Of a stretch of DNA of 64,000 nucleotides, positions 1 to 7,398 are shown piece by piece. The notes beneath the pieces were generated by a model. The model was given only the letters and a program-made list of their open reading frames with translations, was not told the origin of the DNA and did no database searches. The stretch comes from Aquimarina aggregata. GTDB taxonomy: Bacteria > Bacteroidota > Bacteroidia > Flavobacteriales > Flavobacteriaceae. The stretch's first letter is position 1. The number at the start of each line of letters is the position of its first letter. The stretch is taken from assembly GCF_001632745.1 (NCBI RefSeq), contig NZ_LQRT01000003.1:239587-303586 (forward strand). Direction: 5' to 3'. The translations under genes were made by a program, and so were the position numbers.

Positions 1-309
1 TTTAACAATAATGAACTCTTTGTTATTAACATGCATATTGAGGAATATTCTCATGCAACATACTTCAATCACCAACCAAAAAGTGAACGTAAATTATTAC
101 TGAATAAAAAAGAGTTAAAGAAACTTGAAAAAGAAGTAAAAAATTCTGGACTAACCATTATTCCTACTCGCTTGTTTATTAATGATCGTGGATTAGCTAA
201 ACTTAATATTGCTTTGGCCAAGGGTAAAAAGATGTATGACAAACGTGAGACAATAAAAGACCGCGATAACAAGAGGGCTTTAGATAGAATTAAAAAAGAT
301 TATAAATAA
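1..309 (+). CDS. smpB: SsrA-binding protein SmpB, 5'-truncated by the window edge
   Basis: The frame is open from base 1, so the gene starts outside the window; 102 C-terminal residues are visible against about 150 in the family. SmpB binds tmRNA and delivers it to stalled ribosomes for trans-translation. The family signature HIEEYSHATYFNH is followed by the RKLLLNKKEL helix, the TIIPTRLFIN strand and the lysine-rich tail ending KRALDRIKKDYK. An internal ATG at 31 is not the true start because conserved SmpB sequence precedes it in frame. The stop is separated from the convergent pcm stop by about 100 bp. Confidence 0.95.
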   Translation, partial: FNNNELFVINMHIEEYSHATYFNHQPKSERKLLLNKKELKKLEKEVKNSGLTIIPTRLFINDRGLAKLNIALAKGKKMYDKRETIKDRDNKRALDRIKKDYK

Positions 310-310
310 T

Positions 311-412
311 CTATTCATTAATTCCTTTCAATATTTTATTAAATTCTTCACGCTCTTTTTCTCTTAAAATAGGATCTTCAGGATTTAAATCTAAAATTAT
401 ACTATCCTGTAA
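311..412 (-). other. Coding-like in-frame extension beyond the pcm amber stop
   Basis: The 33 codons immediately after the TAG stop of pcm stay open in the same frame up to a second TAG at 311-313. The deduced peptide begins LQDSIILDLNPEDP and continues with a charged helix-like stretch, ending KILKGINE. It has no ATG or GTG start and only one late TTG, so it cannot be an independent gene of useful length. It may be the degraded tail of another gene, a readthrough extension, or chance. The composition looks protein-like, but this is inference. Confidence 0.3.
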
Positions 413-1060
413 CTAGTTTCTATTTTCTAATAAGGGTACAAATCTAAATTCTCCAAATTCACGTTTTTCGAATTGAGTTTCGCTCTTGCGTACAAAAAGG
501 GTCATGATTTGCACATCATCTCCAACAGGAATTACAAGCCGTCCATTTATTTTTAATTGGCTCAATAGGGGTTTTGGCACAAAAGGCGCACCAGCTGTAA
601 CAATAATCGAATCATAAGGAGCATACTCTACTAACCCTTTATATCCATCTCCAAAAGAAAGATGTTTAGGGCGATACCCTAATTTAGATAGAAACAATTT
701 TGTCTTTTTAAACAATTCTTTTTGTCTTTCAATACTATAAACCTTTGCCCCTAGCTCACATAAAACAGCAGTTTGATAACCTGATCCTGTGCCAATTTCG
801 AGTACATTATCTCCATTGCTAATTTGCAATAACTCGCTTTGAAAAGCTACAGTATATGGTTGAGAAATGGTTTGATCTGCGGCAATAGGAAATGCCTTGT
901 CCTGATAAGCATGGTCCTCGAAACTAGAATCCATAAATAAATGCCTTGGTATCTTACTTATAGCAGATAAAACACCTTTATTTTTAATTCCTTTTTCAAT
1001 TAGAATATTAACCAACTGCTTTCTTTTTCCAGCGTGTTTTAATGTGTCTTTAGAATTCAT
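413..1060 (-). CDS. pcm: Protein-L-isoaspartate O-methyltransferase
   Basis: Repairs isoaspartyl residues in aged proteins by SAM-dependent carboxyl methylation; cytosolic. The 215-residue length is normal. The family motif ISQPYTVA lies at about 65-72 and SAM motif I, LEIGTGSGYQT, at about 87-97; VTAGAPFVP and GGRLVIPVGDD-like segments (here NGRLVIPVGDD) follow. The end FGEFRFVPLLENRN is, as I remember, the usual flavobacterial C-terminus. The ATG start at 1060 has a possible -7 element TAACTTTG just upstream. Beyond the TAG stop the frame remains open for 33 coding-like codons, described separately. Confidence 0.95.
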   Translation of the reverse strand: MNSKDTLKHAGKRKQLVNILIEKGIKNKGVLSAISKIPRHLFMDSSFEDHAYQDKAFPIAADQTISQPYTVAFQSELLQISNGDNVLEIGTGSGYQTAVLCELGAKVYSIERQKELFKKTKLFLSKLGYRPKHLSFGDGYKGLVEYAPYDSIIVTAGAPFVPKPLLSQLKINGRLVIPVGDDVQIMTLFVRKSETQFEKREFGEFRFVPLLENRN

Positions 1061-1078
1061 TAGGGTAGATTAACAGTC

Positions 1079-1086
1079 CAAAGTTA
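1079..1086 (-). promoter_or_regulatory. Possible Bacteroidota -7 element upstream of pcm
   Basis: On the minus strand the bases read TAACTTTG, matching the Bacteroidota -7 consensus TAnnTTTG, about 20 nt before the pcm ATG. No TTG is present at the expected -33 spacing, so this is a weak call. Confidence 0.3.
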
Positions 1087-1149
1087 CATAAACAAATGGG
1101 TAAGACCATGAATAAATTCTTGGAATATTTACATCATGAATGTTTCTAA

Positions 1150-1914
1150 TTATTTTATCAAAGAAGATATCGTATTTTCTAATTCGAAAATAGTATCATG
1201 ATGAAAACCTTTTTCTTTATAAACCACTTTCCCTTCCTGATTCATTATCAAATTTGTCGGAAATGATCTTACTCCATAATTTGTAACAACTTGCTTACTT
1301 TCGGGAATAATATTATATAGAAATTGATGTTTCTTCAAAAATAATTCTATGTTATTTTTTTTATCAAAAGAGAAAGCCAAAAAGATCACATTTTGATTAT
1401 TCTTGAATTTCTCAACTATTTTATTTAAACCCGGCATCTCATCTACACAAGGTTTACAATTTACAAACCAAAAATTAATAACCACGACTTTTCCTTTAAG
1501 TTCAGAAAGTTCGAATGATTTCCCGTCCATATCCTTCACAGAAAACTCTAATGCTTCTGGGCTTTCACTAGTCTTCTTCTTTAACATTCGCAGACTATTC
1601 ATTTTTGCCATCGCTGAAGGCGTTTCATCTAACATTTTTCTAAGTACTACAGCTTCAACCTCGTTGTTTTCATTTATATAAAATTGAGGAAAAAATTTAT
1701 ATGAGTCTAATAACGAATTTACTTTATTCATATCCATCTTCTCCCCTTCTAAATCATAAAAAGGTAAATCTGCAATATCCTGTTTAAATGTAATTTTGTT
1801 CTTAAGTTCTTGTTCTCCTACTTTTATTAATCCTTCTAATTCTTTTTGGCCTTGAACATGCAAACAGAATAGCAAAGAAAATAAAATGAAGGGTACCACA
1901 TTTTTTGCTTTCAT
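1150..1914 (-). CDS. TlpA-like thioredoxin-fold protein, exported
   Basis: A 254-residue exported protein with an N-terminal hydrophobic signal (MKAKNVVPFILFSLLF...), a middle region of unknown fold, and a C-terminal redoxin domain from about residue 118. The redox motif is C153-K-P-C156 in FWFVNCKPCVDEMP, and a SFPTNLIM cis-proline segment follows, as in TlpA/ResA thiol-disulfide oxidoreductases of the periplasm. I chose the ATG at 1914 because it begins the signal peptide; an upstream in-frame start at 1965 would add 17 residues in front of it. It stands alone between pcm and a divergent oxidoreductase gene. The partner protein cannot be inferred. Confidence 0.8.
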   Translation of the reverse strand: MKAKNVVPFILFSLLFCLHVQGQKELEGLIKVGEQELKNKITFKQDIADLPFYDLEGEKMDMNKVNSLLDSYKFFPQFYINENNEVEAVVLRKMLDETPSAMAKMNSLRMLKKKTSESPEALEFSVKDMDGKSFELSELKGKVVVINFWFVNCKPCVDEMPGLNKIVEKFKNNQNVIFLAFSFDKKNNIELFLKKHQFLYNIIPESKQVVTNYGVRSFPTNLIMNQEGKVVYKEKGFHHDTIFELENTISSLIK

Positions 1915-2112
1915 ATGTATACTTTTTTCTTGTAATATAACATTTTTCAAGTGTTTTAAAAACAATTAAACATGAACTATAAACTCTATTTGTAGATATG
2001 TTTTCTAGTTTTTATTCAACTTAAAAATTACAAAATAAATCCCTTATTAAAATCTTAACAGTCTAAAATTAGGATTTTCAAAACCTAACATCACTTAATT
2101 TATAAATAATAC

Positions 2113-2120
2113 TATTTTTG
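2113..2120 (+). promoter_or_regulatory. Possible -7 element for the oxidoreductase gene
   Basis: TATTTTTG matches TAnnTTTG 16 nt before the ATG at 2137. No TTG is seen at the usual -33 distance; the region upstream is simply AT-rich. Weak call. Confidence 0.35.
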
Positions 2121-2136
2121 TGTAAAATCTTGAATT

Positions 2137-3102
2137 ATGCTCAAAGCTGGAGTGCTAGGTGCGGGACACCTAGGAAAAATCCATTTACGACTTCTGGAAC
2201 AATCAGAAAAATACGAATTAGTAGGTTTCTATGATGCTAGTCAAACACAAGCAAAATCTATTGTTGAAGAATTTGGTTATCGTCTTTTTAATTCTGTTGA
2301 AGAACTTATTGATGCTGTTGATGTTGTTGATATTGTAACACCTACTTTTGCTCATTTTGAAGTAGCCAAACAAGCTATAACTGCTAAAAAACATGTATTT
2401 ATAGAAAAACCTATTACAAATACTGTAGCAGAAGCAGAACAACTTATTGATTTAGCGATAGCCAATCAAGTAAAAGGGCAAGTTGGTCATGTAGAACGTT
2501 TTAATCCTGCTTATACCGCAGTAGCTGATAAAATAGAAAATCCAATGTTTATTGAAGCTCATAGGTTAGCAGAATTTAATCCAAGAGGCACAGATGTCCC
2601 TGTTGTTCTAGACCTTATGATTCATGATATTGATGCTATTTTAAGTGTAGTACATTCTGAAGTAAAACATATAAGTGCTAGTGGTGTTTCTGTTATAAGT
2701 GAAACCCCGGACATTGCTAATGCTCGTATCGAATTTGAAAATGGATGCGTTGCAAATCTTACTGCCAGTAGAATTTCGCTAAAAAATATGCGTAAATCCA
2801 GATTTTTTCAACGTGACGCATATATCTCTGTTGATTTTTTTGAGAAAAAATGCGAAGTTGTAAAAATGAAAGACGCTCCTGAAAAACCAGATGATTTTGC
2901 GATGATTCTTCAAAATGCTGAAGGTGTTAAAAAACAAATCTATTTTGACAATCCTAACATACCTTCTAATAATGCAATATTAGACGAACTTAATACATTT
3001 GCCGATGCTATCAAAAATGATTCGACTCCTATTGTCTCTCTTGAGCAAGGAAAAAAAGCATTAGAAGTGGCATTAAAAATTATCGATTGCTTCAAACATT
3101 AA
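2137..3102 (+). CDS. Gfo/Idh/MocA-family NAD(P)-dependent oxidoreductase
   Basis: A 321-residue cytosolic dehydrogenase of the glucose-fructose oxidoreductase superfamily. The N-terminal Rossmann motif is GVLGAGHLGKIHLRLL (residues 5-20). The family EKP motif occurs in HVFIEKPITNTVAEAE (about 88-103). A C-terminal alpha/beta domain includes LDLMIHDIDAILSV, which carries the usual D-x-x-x-H-D-I-D substrate-site pattern. The substrate cannot be told from sequence. The gene lies 27 bp upstream of a 3-hydroxyacyl-CoA dehydrogenase gene and probably shares its transcript. Confidence 0.85.
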   Translation: MLKAGVLGAGHLGKIHLRLLEQSEKYELVGFYDASQTQAKSIVEEFGYRLFNSVEELIDAVDVVDIVTPTFAHFEVAKQAITAKKHVFIEKPITNTVAEAEQLIDLAIANQVKGQVGHVERFNPAYTAVADKIENPMFIEAHRLAEFNPRGTDVPVVLDLMIHDIDAILSVVHSEVKHISASGVSVISETPDIANARIEFENGCVANLTASRISLKNMRKSRFFQRDAYISVDFFEKKCEVVKMKDAPEKPDDFAMILQNAEGVKKQIYFDNPNIPSNNAILDELNTFADAIKNDSTPIVSLEQGKKALEVALKIIDCFKH

Positions 3103-3129
3103 ACACACACATACATAAACAATACACAG

Positions 3130-4017
3130 ATGAAAAACATTGCAGTAATAGGTGCAGGAACCATGGGTAATGGTATTGCGCATACTTTTGCTCAAAAAGG
3201 TTTCAAAGTACAATTAATAGACATTTCTCAACAATCTTTAGACAAAGGATTGTCTACTATTACCAAGAACCTGGATAGAATGATAGCGAAAGAGAAAATT
3301 TCGGAAACTGACAAGCAAACTACTTTAGGTAACATTTCTACGTTTACTAATATTAAAGAAGGTGTAGAATATGCAGAATTAGTTGTAGAAGCAGCAACAG
3401 AGAATCTAGAACTAAAACTTAATATTTTTAAAGAGCTAAATAACGCCTGTTCTGATGAGACTATCTTAGCATCAAACACATCATCTATCTCAATAACACA
3501 AATTGCTGCAGTAACAGATAGACCTGAAATGGTTATAGGGATGCATTTTATGAATCCTGTACCTATCATGAAATTAGTAGAAATTATACGAGGGTATAAT
3601 ACTTCGGATAAAGTTACTGATACGATTATGAAGTTATCCGAAACACTTGGCAAAACTCCCGTTGAAGTAAATGACTATCCTGGATTTGTAGCGAATCGGA
3701 TCCTTATGCCAATGATTAATGAGTCTATTGAAACACTTTATAACGGTGTTGCTGGCGTATCAGAAATCGATACCGTGATGAAACTTGGTATGGCACACCC
3801 AATGGGGCCTTTGCAGTTAGCAGATTTTATTGGTTTAGATGTCTGTTTATCTATTCTAAACGTAATGTATGACGGCTTTAAAAACCCTAAATACGCACCC
3901 TGTCCCCTACTCGTAAATATGGTTATGGCAGGCAAATTAGGAGTTAAAAGCGGAGAGGGCTTTTATGATTATTCTGAAAGCAGAAAAGCAGAAACAGTTG
4001 CTAAGCAATTCTCGTAA
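3130..4017 (+). CDS. 3-hydroxybutyryl-CoA dehydrogenase
   Basis: A 295-residue NAD(P)-dependent dehydrogenase that interconverts 3-hydroxyacyl-CoA and acetoacyl-CoA (fatty acid or butanoate metabolism). The N-terminal NAD-binding motif is GAGTMGNGIAHTFA. The family signature GMHFMNPVPIMKLVEII holds the catalytic His, and SNTSS and NDYPGFVANRILMPMINE are present. Length fits the short single-function form (Hbd/PaaH-like) rather than the FadB fusion. It follows the Gfo/Idh/MocA gene and ends just before a good terminator. Confidence 0.9.
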   Translation: MKNIAVIGAGTMGNGIAHTFAQKGFKVQLIDISQQSLDKGLSTITKNLDRMIAKEKISETDKQTTLGNISTFTNIKEGVEYAELVVEAATENLELKLNIFKELNNACSDETILASNTSSISITQIAAVTDRPEMVIGMHFMNPVPIMKLVEIIRGYNTSDKVTDTIMKLSETLGKTPVEVNDYPGFVANRILMPMINESIETLYNGVAGVSEIDTVMKLGMAHPMGPLQLADFIGLDVCLSILNVMYDGFKNPKYAPCPLLVNMVMAGKLGVKSGEGFYDYSESRKAETVAKQFS

Positions 4018-4054
4018 AAGATTAGTTTGCAACATACATAAATTATATATTTAC

Positions 4055-4086
4055 AAGTTGGAGAGTTATATCTCCAACTTTTTTAT
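4055..4086 (+). terminator. Rho-independent terminator after the hydroxyacyl-CoA dehydrogenase gene
   Basis: A perfect 10-bp stem, AAGTTGGAGA paired with TCTCCAACTT around a GTTATA loop, is followed by a run of T. It sits 37 bp after the stop and separates this unit from the lipoprotein gene at 4114. Confidence 0.85.
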
Positions 4087-4113
4087 AATCCCTTCTCTAT
4101 AAAAAAATTAATT

Positions 4114-5238
4114 ATGAAGTCTAAATCATATATTCTATTCCTTGTTTTCTTAGTTGTCTTTTCTATTTTCTCATGTAAAAAAGAAAATAAAGAACAACAA
4201 GTACTTGAATCAAAACCAAATATTTCTGGATATAATGTATTGGTAACCATGAAAAACACTCCGGATAGTACCTGGGTATTTTACGGAACTAGTAAAAATA
4301 CAGATTCTATAATGGTTATGAATGAGAAATTTGAACTTGATGGAGAAGTTGAAGAACCCGAATTAATTTATTTGTACACCAAAGACTACCAACAAGGGAT
4401 TACTTATGTATGGTTAGAAAATCAACAAATAGATGTAAAAATCCAAAATGGAAACCTTTCAGAAGCCCAAGTGATTGGTGGAAAAACTCAAGAAGAATTT
4501 GAAATTCTTGTATCTAAAAAGAAAAATCTTGAACAAGAATATAGCGAAACCATTAAACCCCTTCGAACAAAAACCGGTACTGAAAAATATCTGGACTCTT
4601 TAGGAAAACGAAGTACAGAAATATTGACTCAAATATATGGTATAGACAAAGAATTTATAGCCACTAACCCTGACTCATATGTTAGCAGTAGTAGTCTTTA
4701 TATGATGAAATCTGTTTTTGATAAAAAAGAAGTAACAACATTATACAATAGTTTTTCAGATAAAATTAAAAATTCTAAAAATGGAAAACTTATCAATAAT
4801 TTTATTTCAGCACCCAAAAAACCAGAAATAGGTGATAAATATGTAGACTTCGAATTACCAGACCCCAAAGGTAAATTATTAAAACTTTCTGATGTAAAAG
4901 GAAAGTATATATTGGTAGAATTTTGGGCATCATGGTGCGGCCCTTGTAGAAAAGAAAGCCCATCGCTAATAAAAGCATATAATCAGTTTCAGGATAAAGG
5001 TTTCGAAATTATAGGAGTATCACTAGATTCCAAAAAAGACCGATGGATTAAAGCTATAGCTACCGACAAATTACCTTGGACACAATTGTGTGATTTAAAG
5101 GCAAATTATACATTCCCTGCTATCGCCTATTCGATTTATGCAATCCCGTATAATTTTTTAATCGACGAACAAGGTATTATCATTGCCGAAAATCTTAGAG
5201 GACAAGAATTACATGATAAGCTTGGTGAATTATTTTAA
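4114..5238 (+). CDS. DUF4369/TlpA-type thiol-disulfide oxidoreductase lipoprotein
   Basis: A 374-residue predicted lipoprotein: a hydrophobic leader ends at lipobox FSIFSC with Cys21 as the lipidation site. The N-terminal half looks like a DUF4369 domain (VLVTMKNTPDS..., beta-rich). A redoxin domain starts near residue 240 and has C275-G-P-C278 in FWASWCGPCRKESP, with VSLDSKKDRW and YAIPYNFLIDEQG (cis-Pro) following. Such proteins act in the Bacteroidota periplasm as TlpA/ResA-like reductases; the client is unknown. It ends 15 bp before the DUF1015 gene, so the two may be co-transcribed. Confidence 0.85.
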   Translation: MKSKSYILFLVFLVVFSIFSCKKENKEQQVLESKPNISGYNVLVTMKNTPDSTWVFYGTSKNTDSIMVMNEKFELDGEVEEPELIYLYTKDYQQGITYVWLENQQIDVKIQNGNLSEAQVIGGKTQEEFEILVSKKKNLEQEYSETIKPLRTKTGTEKYLDSLGKRSTEILTQIYGIDKEFIATNPDSYVSSSSLYMMKSVFDKKEVTTLYNSFSDKIKNSKNGKLINNFISAPKKPEIGDKYVDFELPDPKGKLLKLSDVKGKYILVEFWASWCGPCRKESPSLIKAYNQFQDKGFEIIGVSLDSKKDRWIKAIATDKLPWTQLCDLKANYTFPAIAYSIYAIPYNFLIDEQGIIIAENLRGQELHDKLGELF

Positions 5239-5253
5239 TTAATACATTTCTAC

Positions 5254-6492
5254 ATGACCAAGATCCTTCCATTCAAAGCAATTCGGCCCACTAGAGACAA
5301 AGTAAGTCTAGTAGCTTCTAGGTCATACCAAAGCTACACAGCAAATGAACGTGATTCTAGAATGGATTATAACCCTTACTCCTTTTTGCATATTGTAAAT
5401 CCGGGATATAAATACCAAAAAGAAATCTCAGGAGAAGAACGGTATAAATTAGTACGAAACAGATATTTAGAATTTAAAGAAGATGAGATTTTTGTCCAAG
5501 ATAAAGCTTCATGCTATTATATTTATAAAATTGTTAATCGCGAATTAGAATCTTTTTGCGGAATCATTGCTGCGGCCAGTGCCGAAGATTATGAAAATGA
5601 TATCATTAAAAAACACGAGGATACCATACAACATCGAGAAAACACTTTTAAAGAATATTTAAAAACCGTTGGTTTTAATGCCGAACCCGTATTACTAACC
5701 TATCCTGATAATGATACCATAAACACTGTTGTATCAAATACTGTTAAAAATAGAGCCGAATATGAATTTACCACAACTAACAGAGACACGCATTACCTAT
5801 GGAAAGTAGATCAGAAAGATGATGTAACAACAATTGAAAAGGCATTCTCACAAATTAATGCAATTTATATTGCAGATGGGCATCACCGTTCTGCATCTTC
5901 GTACCTTCTTACCAAAGATCTTAAAAACAACAATCCAGATCATAAGGGTACCGAGCCATATAACTTTTTTATGAGTTATTTAATTCCGGAGTCAGATCTT
6001 AAAATATATGAATTTAATAGACTTATAAAAGATTTAAACGGGCTCTCTAAAGAAGAATTCTTAATTCAACTTGACACCTGGTTCAGAATCGAAAATAGGG
6101 GTAACGAAGTATATAAACCTTCAAAACCACATCACTTTAGCATGTACTTAGATGGTGATTTTTATTCTTTATACTTAAGAAAAACAATATATGAGTTTAC
6201 AGATGCTCTTGAAGAACTTGATACTCAGATTTTGTATAAAACTATTCTTAAACCCATTTTAGGAATCCACGATCTACGAACAGATACAAGGATTGAATAC
6301 TCTCATGGTAGAAATGACGTTGTCTCTGTAAAAAGTAAAATTGATCATGAAGATTATAAAGTTGGGTTTGTTTTATTTCCTGCCTCTGTAGACCAAATGA
6401 AAAAAATAGCCGATCAAGGATTAAAAATGCCTCCTAAAAGTACATATATAGAACCCAAATTAAGAAGTGGCATTACTATTTATGAGTTTTAG
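5254..6492 (+). CDS. DUF1015 family protein
   Basis: A 412-residue cytosolic protein of the widespread DUF1015 (SpoIIIAH-unrelated) family. It shows the N-terminal KAIRPTRDKVSLVASR segment and the characteristic ADGHHRSASSYLL motif near residues 207-219, which contains the conserved paired histidines. No signal peptide or membrane segment is seen. The molecular function of the family is unestablished; members often sit near serine biosynthesis genes, but no serA or serC is visible here. Confidence 0.85.
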   Translation: MTKILPFKAIRPTRDKVSLVASRSYQSYTANERDSRMDYNPYSFLHIVNPGYKYQKEISGEERYKLVRNRYLEFKEDEIFVQDKASCYYIYKIVNRELESFCGIIAAASAEDYENDIIKKHEDTIQHRENTFKEYLKTVGFNAEPVLLTYPDNDTINTVVSNTVKNRAEYEFTTTNRDTHYLWKVDQKDDVTTIEKAFSQINAIYIADGHHRSASSYLLTKDLKNNNPDHKGTEPYNFFMSYLIPESDLKIYEFNRLIKDLNGLSKEEFLIQLDTWFRIENRGNEVYKPSKPHHFSMYLDGDFYSLYLRKTIYEFTDALEELDTQILYKTILKPILGIHDLRTDTRIEYSHGRNDVVSVKSKIDHEDYKVGFVLFPASVDQMKKIADQGLKMPPKSTYIEPKLRSGITIYEF

Positions 6493-6541
6493 CTCTATTT
6501 TTAAAAACTAGTTTTTGCAGTCGATAACCTTTCAATTCCTT

Positions 6542-6572
6542 TTGATGGCTAAGTGCTTTTTAGATATCTTTG
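6542..6572 (+). promoter_or_regulatory. Bacteroidota-type promoter for the yggS-like gene
   Basis: TTG at 6542-6544, 20 nt spacer, then TATCTTTG at 6565-6572, fitting the TTG/TAnnTTTG pattern used by the Bacteroidota primary sigma factor. The -7 element ends only 6 nt before the chosen ATG (6579), which implies a leaderless or nearly leaderless mRNA. Confidence 0.65.
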
Positions 6573-6578
6573 TTACCT

Positions 6579-7247
6579 ATGAATTCTATACAAAAGAACC
6601 TTAAAGCTATACAGGCATCCATACCAAAAGATGTTACCTTAGTTGCTGTATCCAAAACCAAACCTATATCTGATATACTACAAGCTTACGAAACTGGTCA
6701 ACGTATTTTTGGCGAGAATAAGATTCAGGAAATGACCCAGAAATGGGAAGAAATGCCAAAAGATATTCTATGGCATATGATAGGTCATGTGCAAACTAAT
6801 AAGGTTAAATACATGGCTCCTTATGTAGATACAATTCACGCTGTTGATAGTTTGAAATTATTAAAAGAAATTAATAAACAAGCTCAAAAACATAACAGAG
6901 TTATCAATTGTCTATTGCAAGTAAAAATAGCTGAAGAGGAGAGTAAATTTGGCTTAAGTAAAGAAGATGTACTTTCTTTATTAACTGCTGAGGAAACGAA
7001 AAATCTAGATCACATTAAAATACAAGGACTTATGGGGATGGCAACATTTACTGATGATCAGAAACAAATAAAGAACGAATTTATGAAGATTAGTACTTTT
7101 TTTGATGAATTGAAAATAACATATCCTGAGTTAAAAACACTATCTATCGGAATGAGTGGTGACTATAAAACAGCCATTACTTGTAAAAGTACAATGGTTA
7201 GGATAGGAAGTTCTATTTTTGGAGCAAGAGACTATTCAAATGCCTAG
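6579..7247 (+). CDS. YggS/PROSC-family PLP-binding protein
   Basis: A 222-residue single-domain alanine-racemase-fold protein that binds pyridoxal 5'-phosphate and maintains vitamin B6 homeostasis. The PLP lysine is expected at K26 in LVAVSKTKP. Other family segments are GENKIQE, WHMIGHVQTNK, LLQVKIAEEESKFG, GLMGMATF and LSIGMSGDY...RIGSSIFGARDY. I chose the ATG at 6579; an in-frame TTG at 6570 lies inside the predicted -7 promoter element and would only add MLP. Function as a PLP homeostasis protein is known for E. coli YggS and human PLPBP. Confidence 0.9.
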   Translation: MNSIQKNLKAIQASIPKDVTLVAVSKTKPISDILQAYETGQRIFGENKIQEMTQKWEEMPKDILWHMIGHVQTNKVKYMAPYVDTIHAVDSLKLLKEINKQAQKHNRVINCLLQVKIAEEESKFGLSKEDVLSLLTAEETKNLDHIKIQGLMGMATFTDDQKQIKNEFMKISTFFDELKITYPELKTLSIGMSGDYKTAITCKSTMVRIGSSIFGARDYSNA

Positions 7248-7378
7248 TTCATTACACAGAAACCTTCTTAAGGATTATATTTAATATTATATTAGTACTT
7301 TTGATCTTTGGTATAACACCTTTAGTTTTTTTATTTAATGAACATACTAGTACACTACAGATTTACGAACCTCTATAA
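7240..7378 (+). pseudogene. Possible frameshifted small membrane-protein ORF
   Basis: An ATG at 7240 opens 14 codons (MPSSLHRNLLKDYI) to a TAA at 7282. In the next frame a hydrophobic run starts directly (FNIILVLLIFGITPLVFLF) and ends at TAA 7376-7378. Joined, the two would form a 45-residue protein with an amphipathic N-terminus and one membrane segment. This could be a single-base frameshift in a real small gene, or chance in AT-rich DNA. Confidence 0.2.
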
Positions 7379-7398
7379 TTTTATTATTTTTAGCTAGT

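Noticed and set aside
7296..7303. TACTTTTG promoter for the nuclease gene
   Set aside because: It lies 95 nt upstream without a -33 TTG and within the possible small membrane ORF; not convincing.
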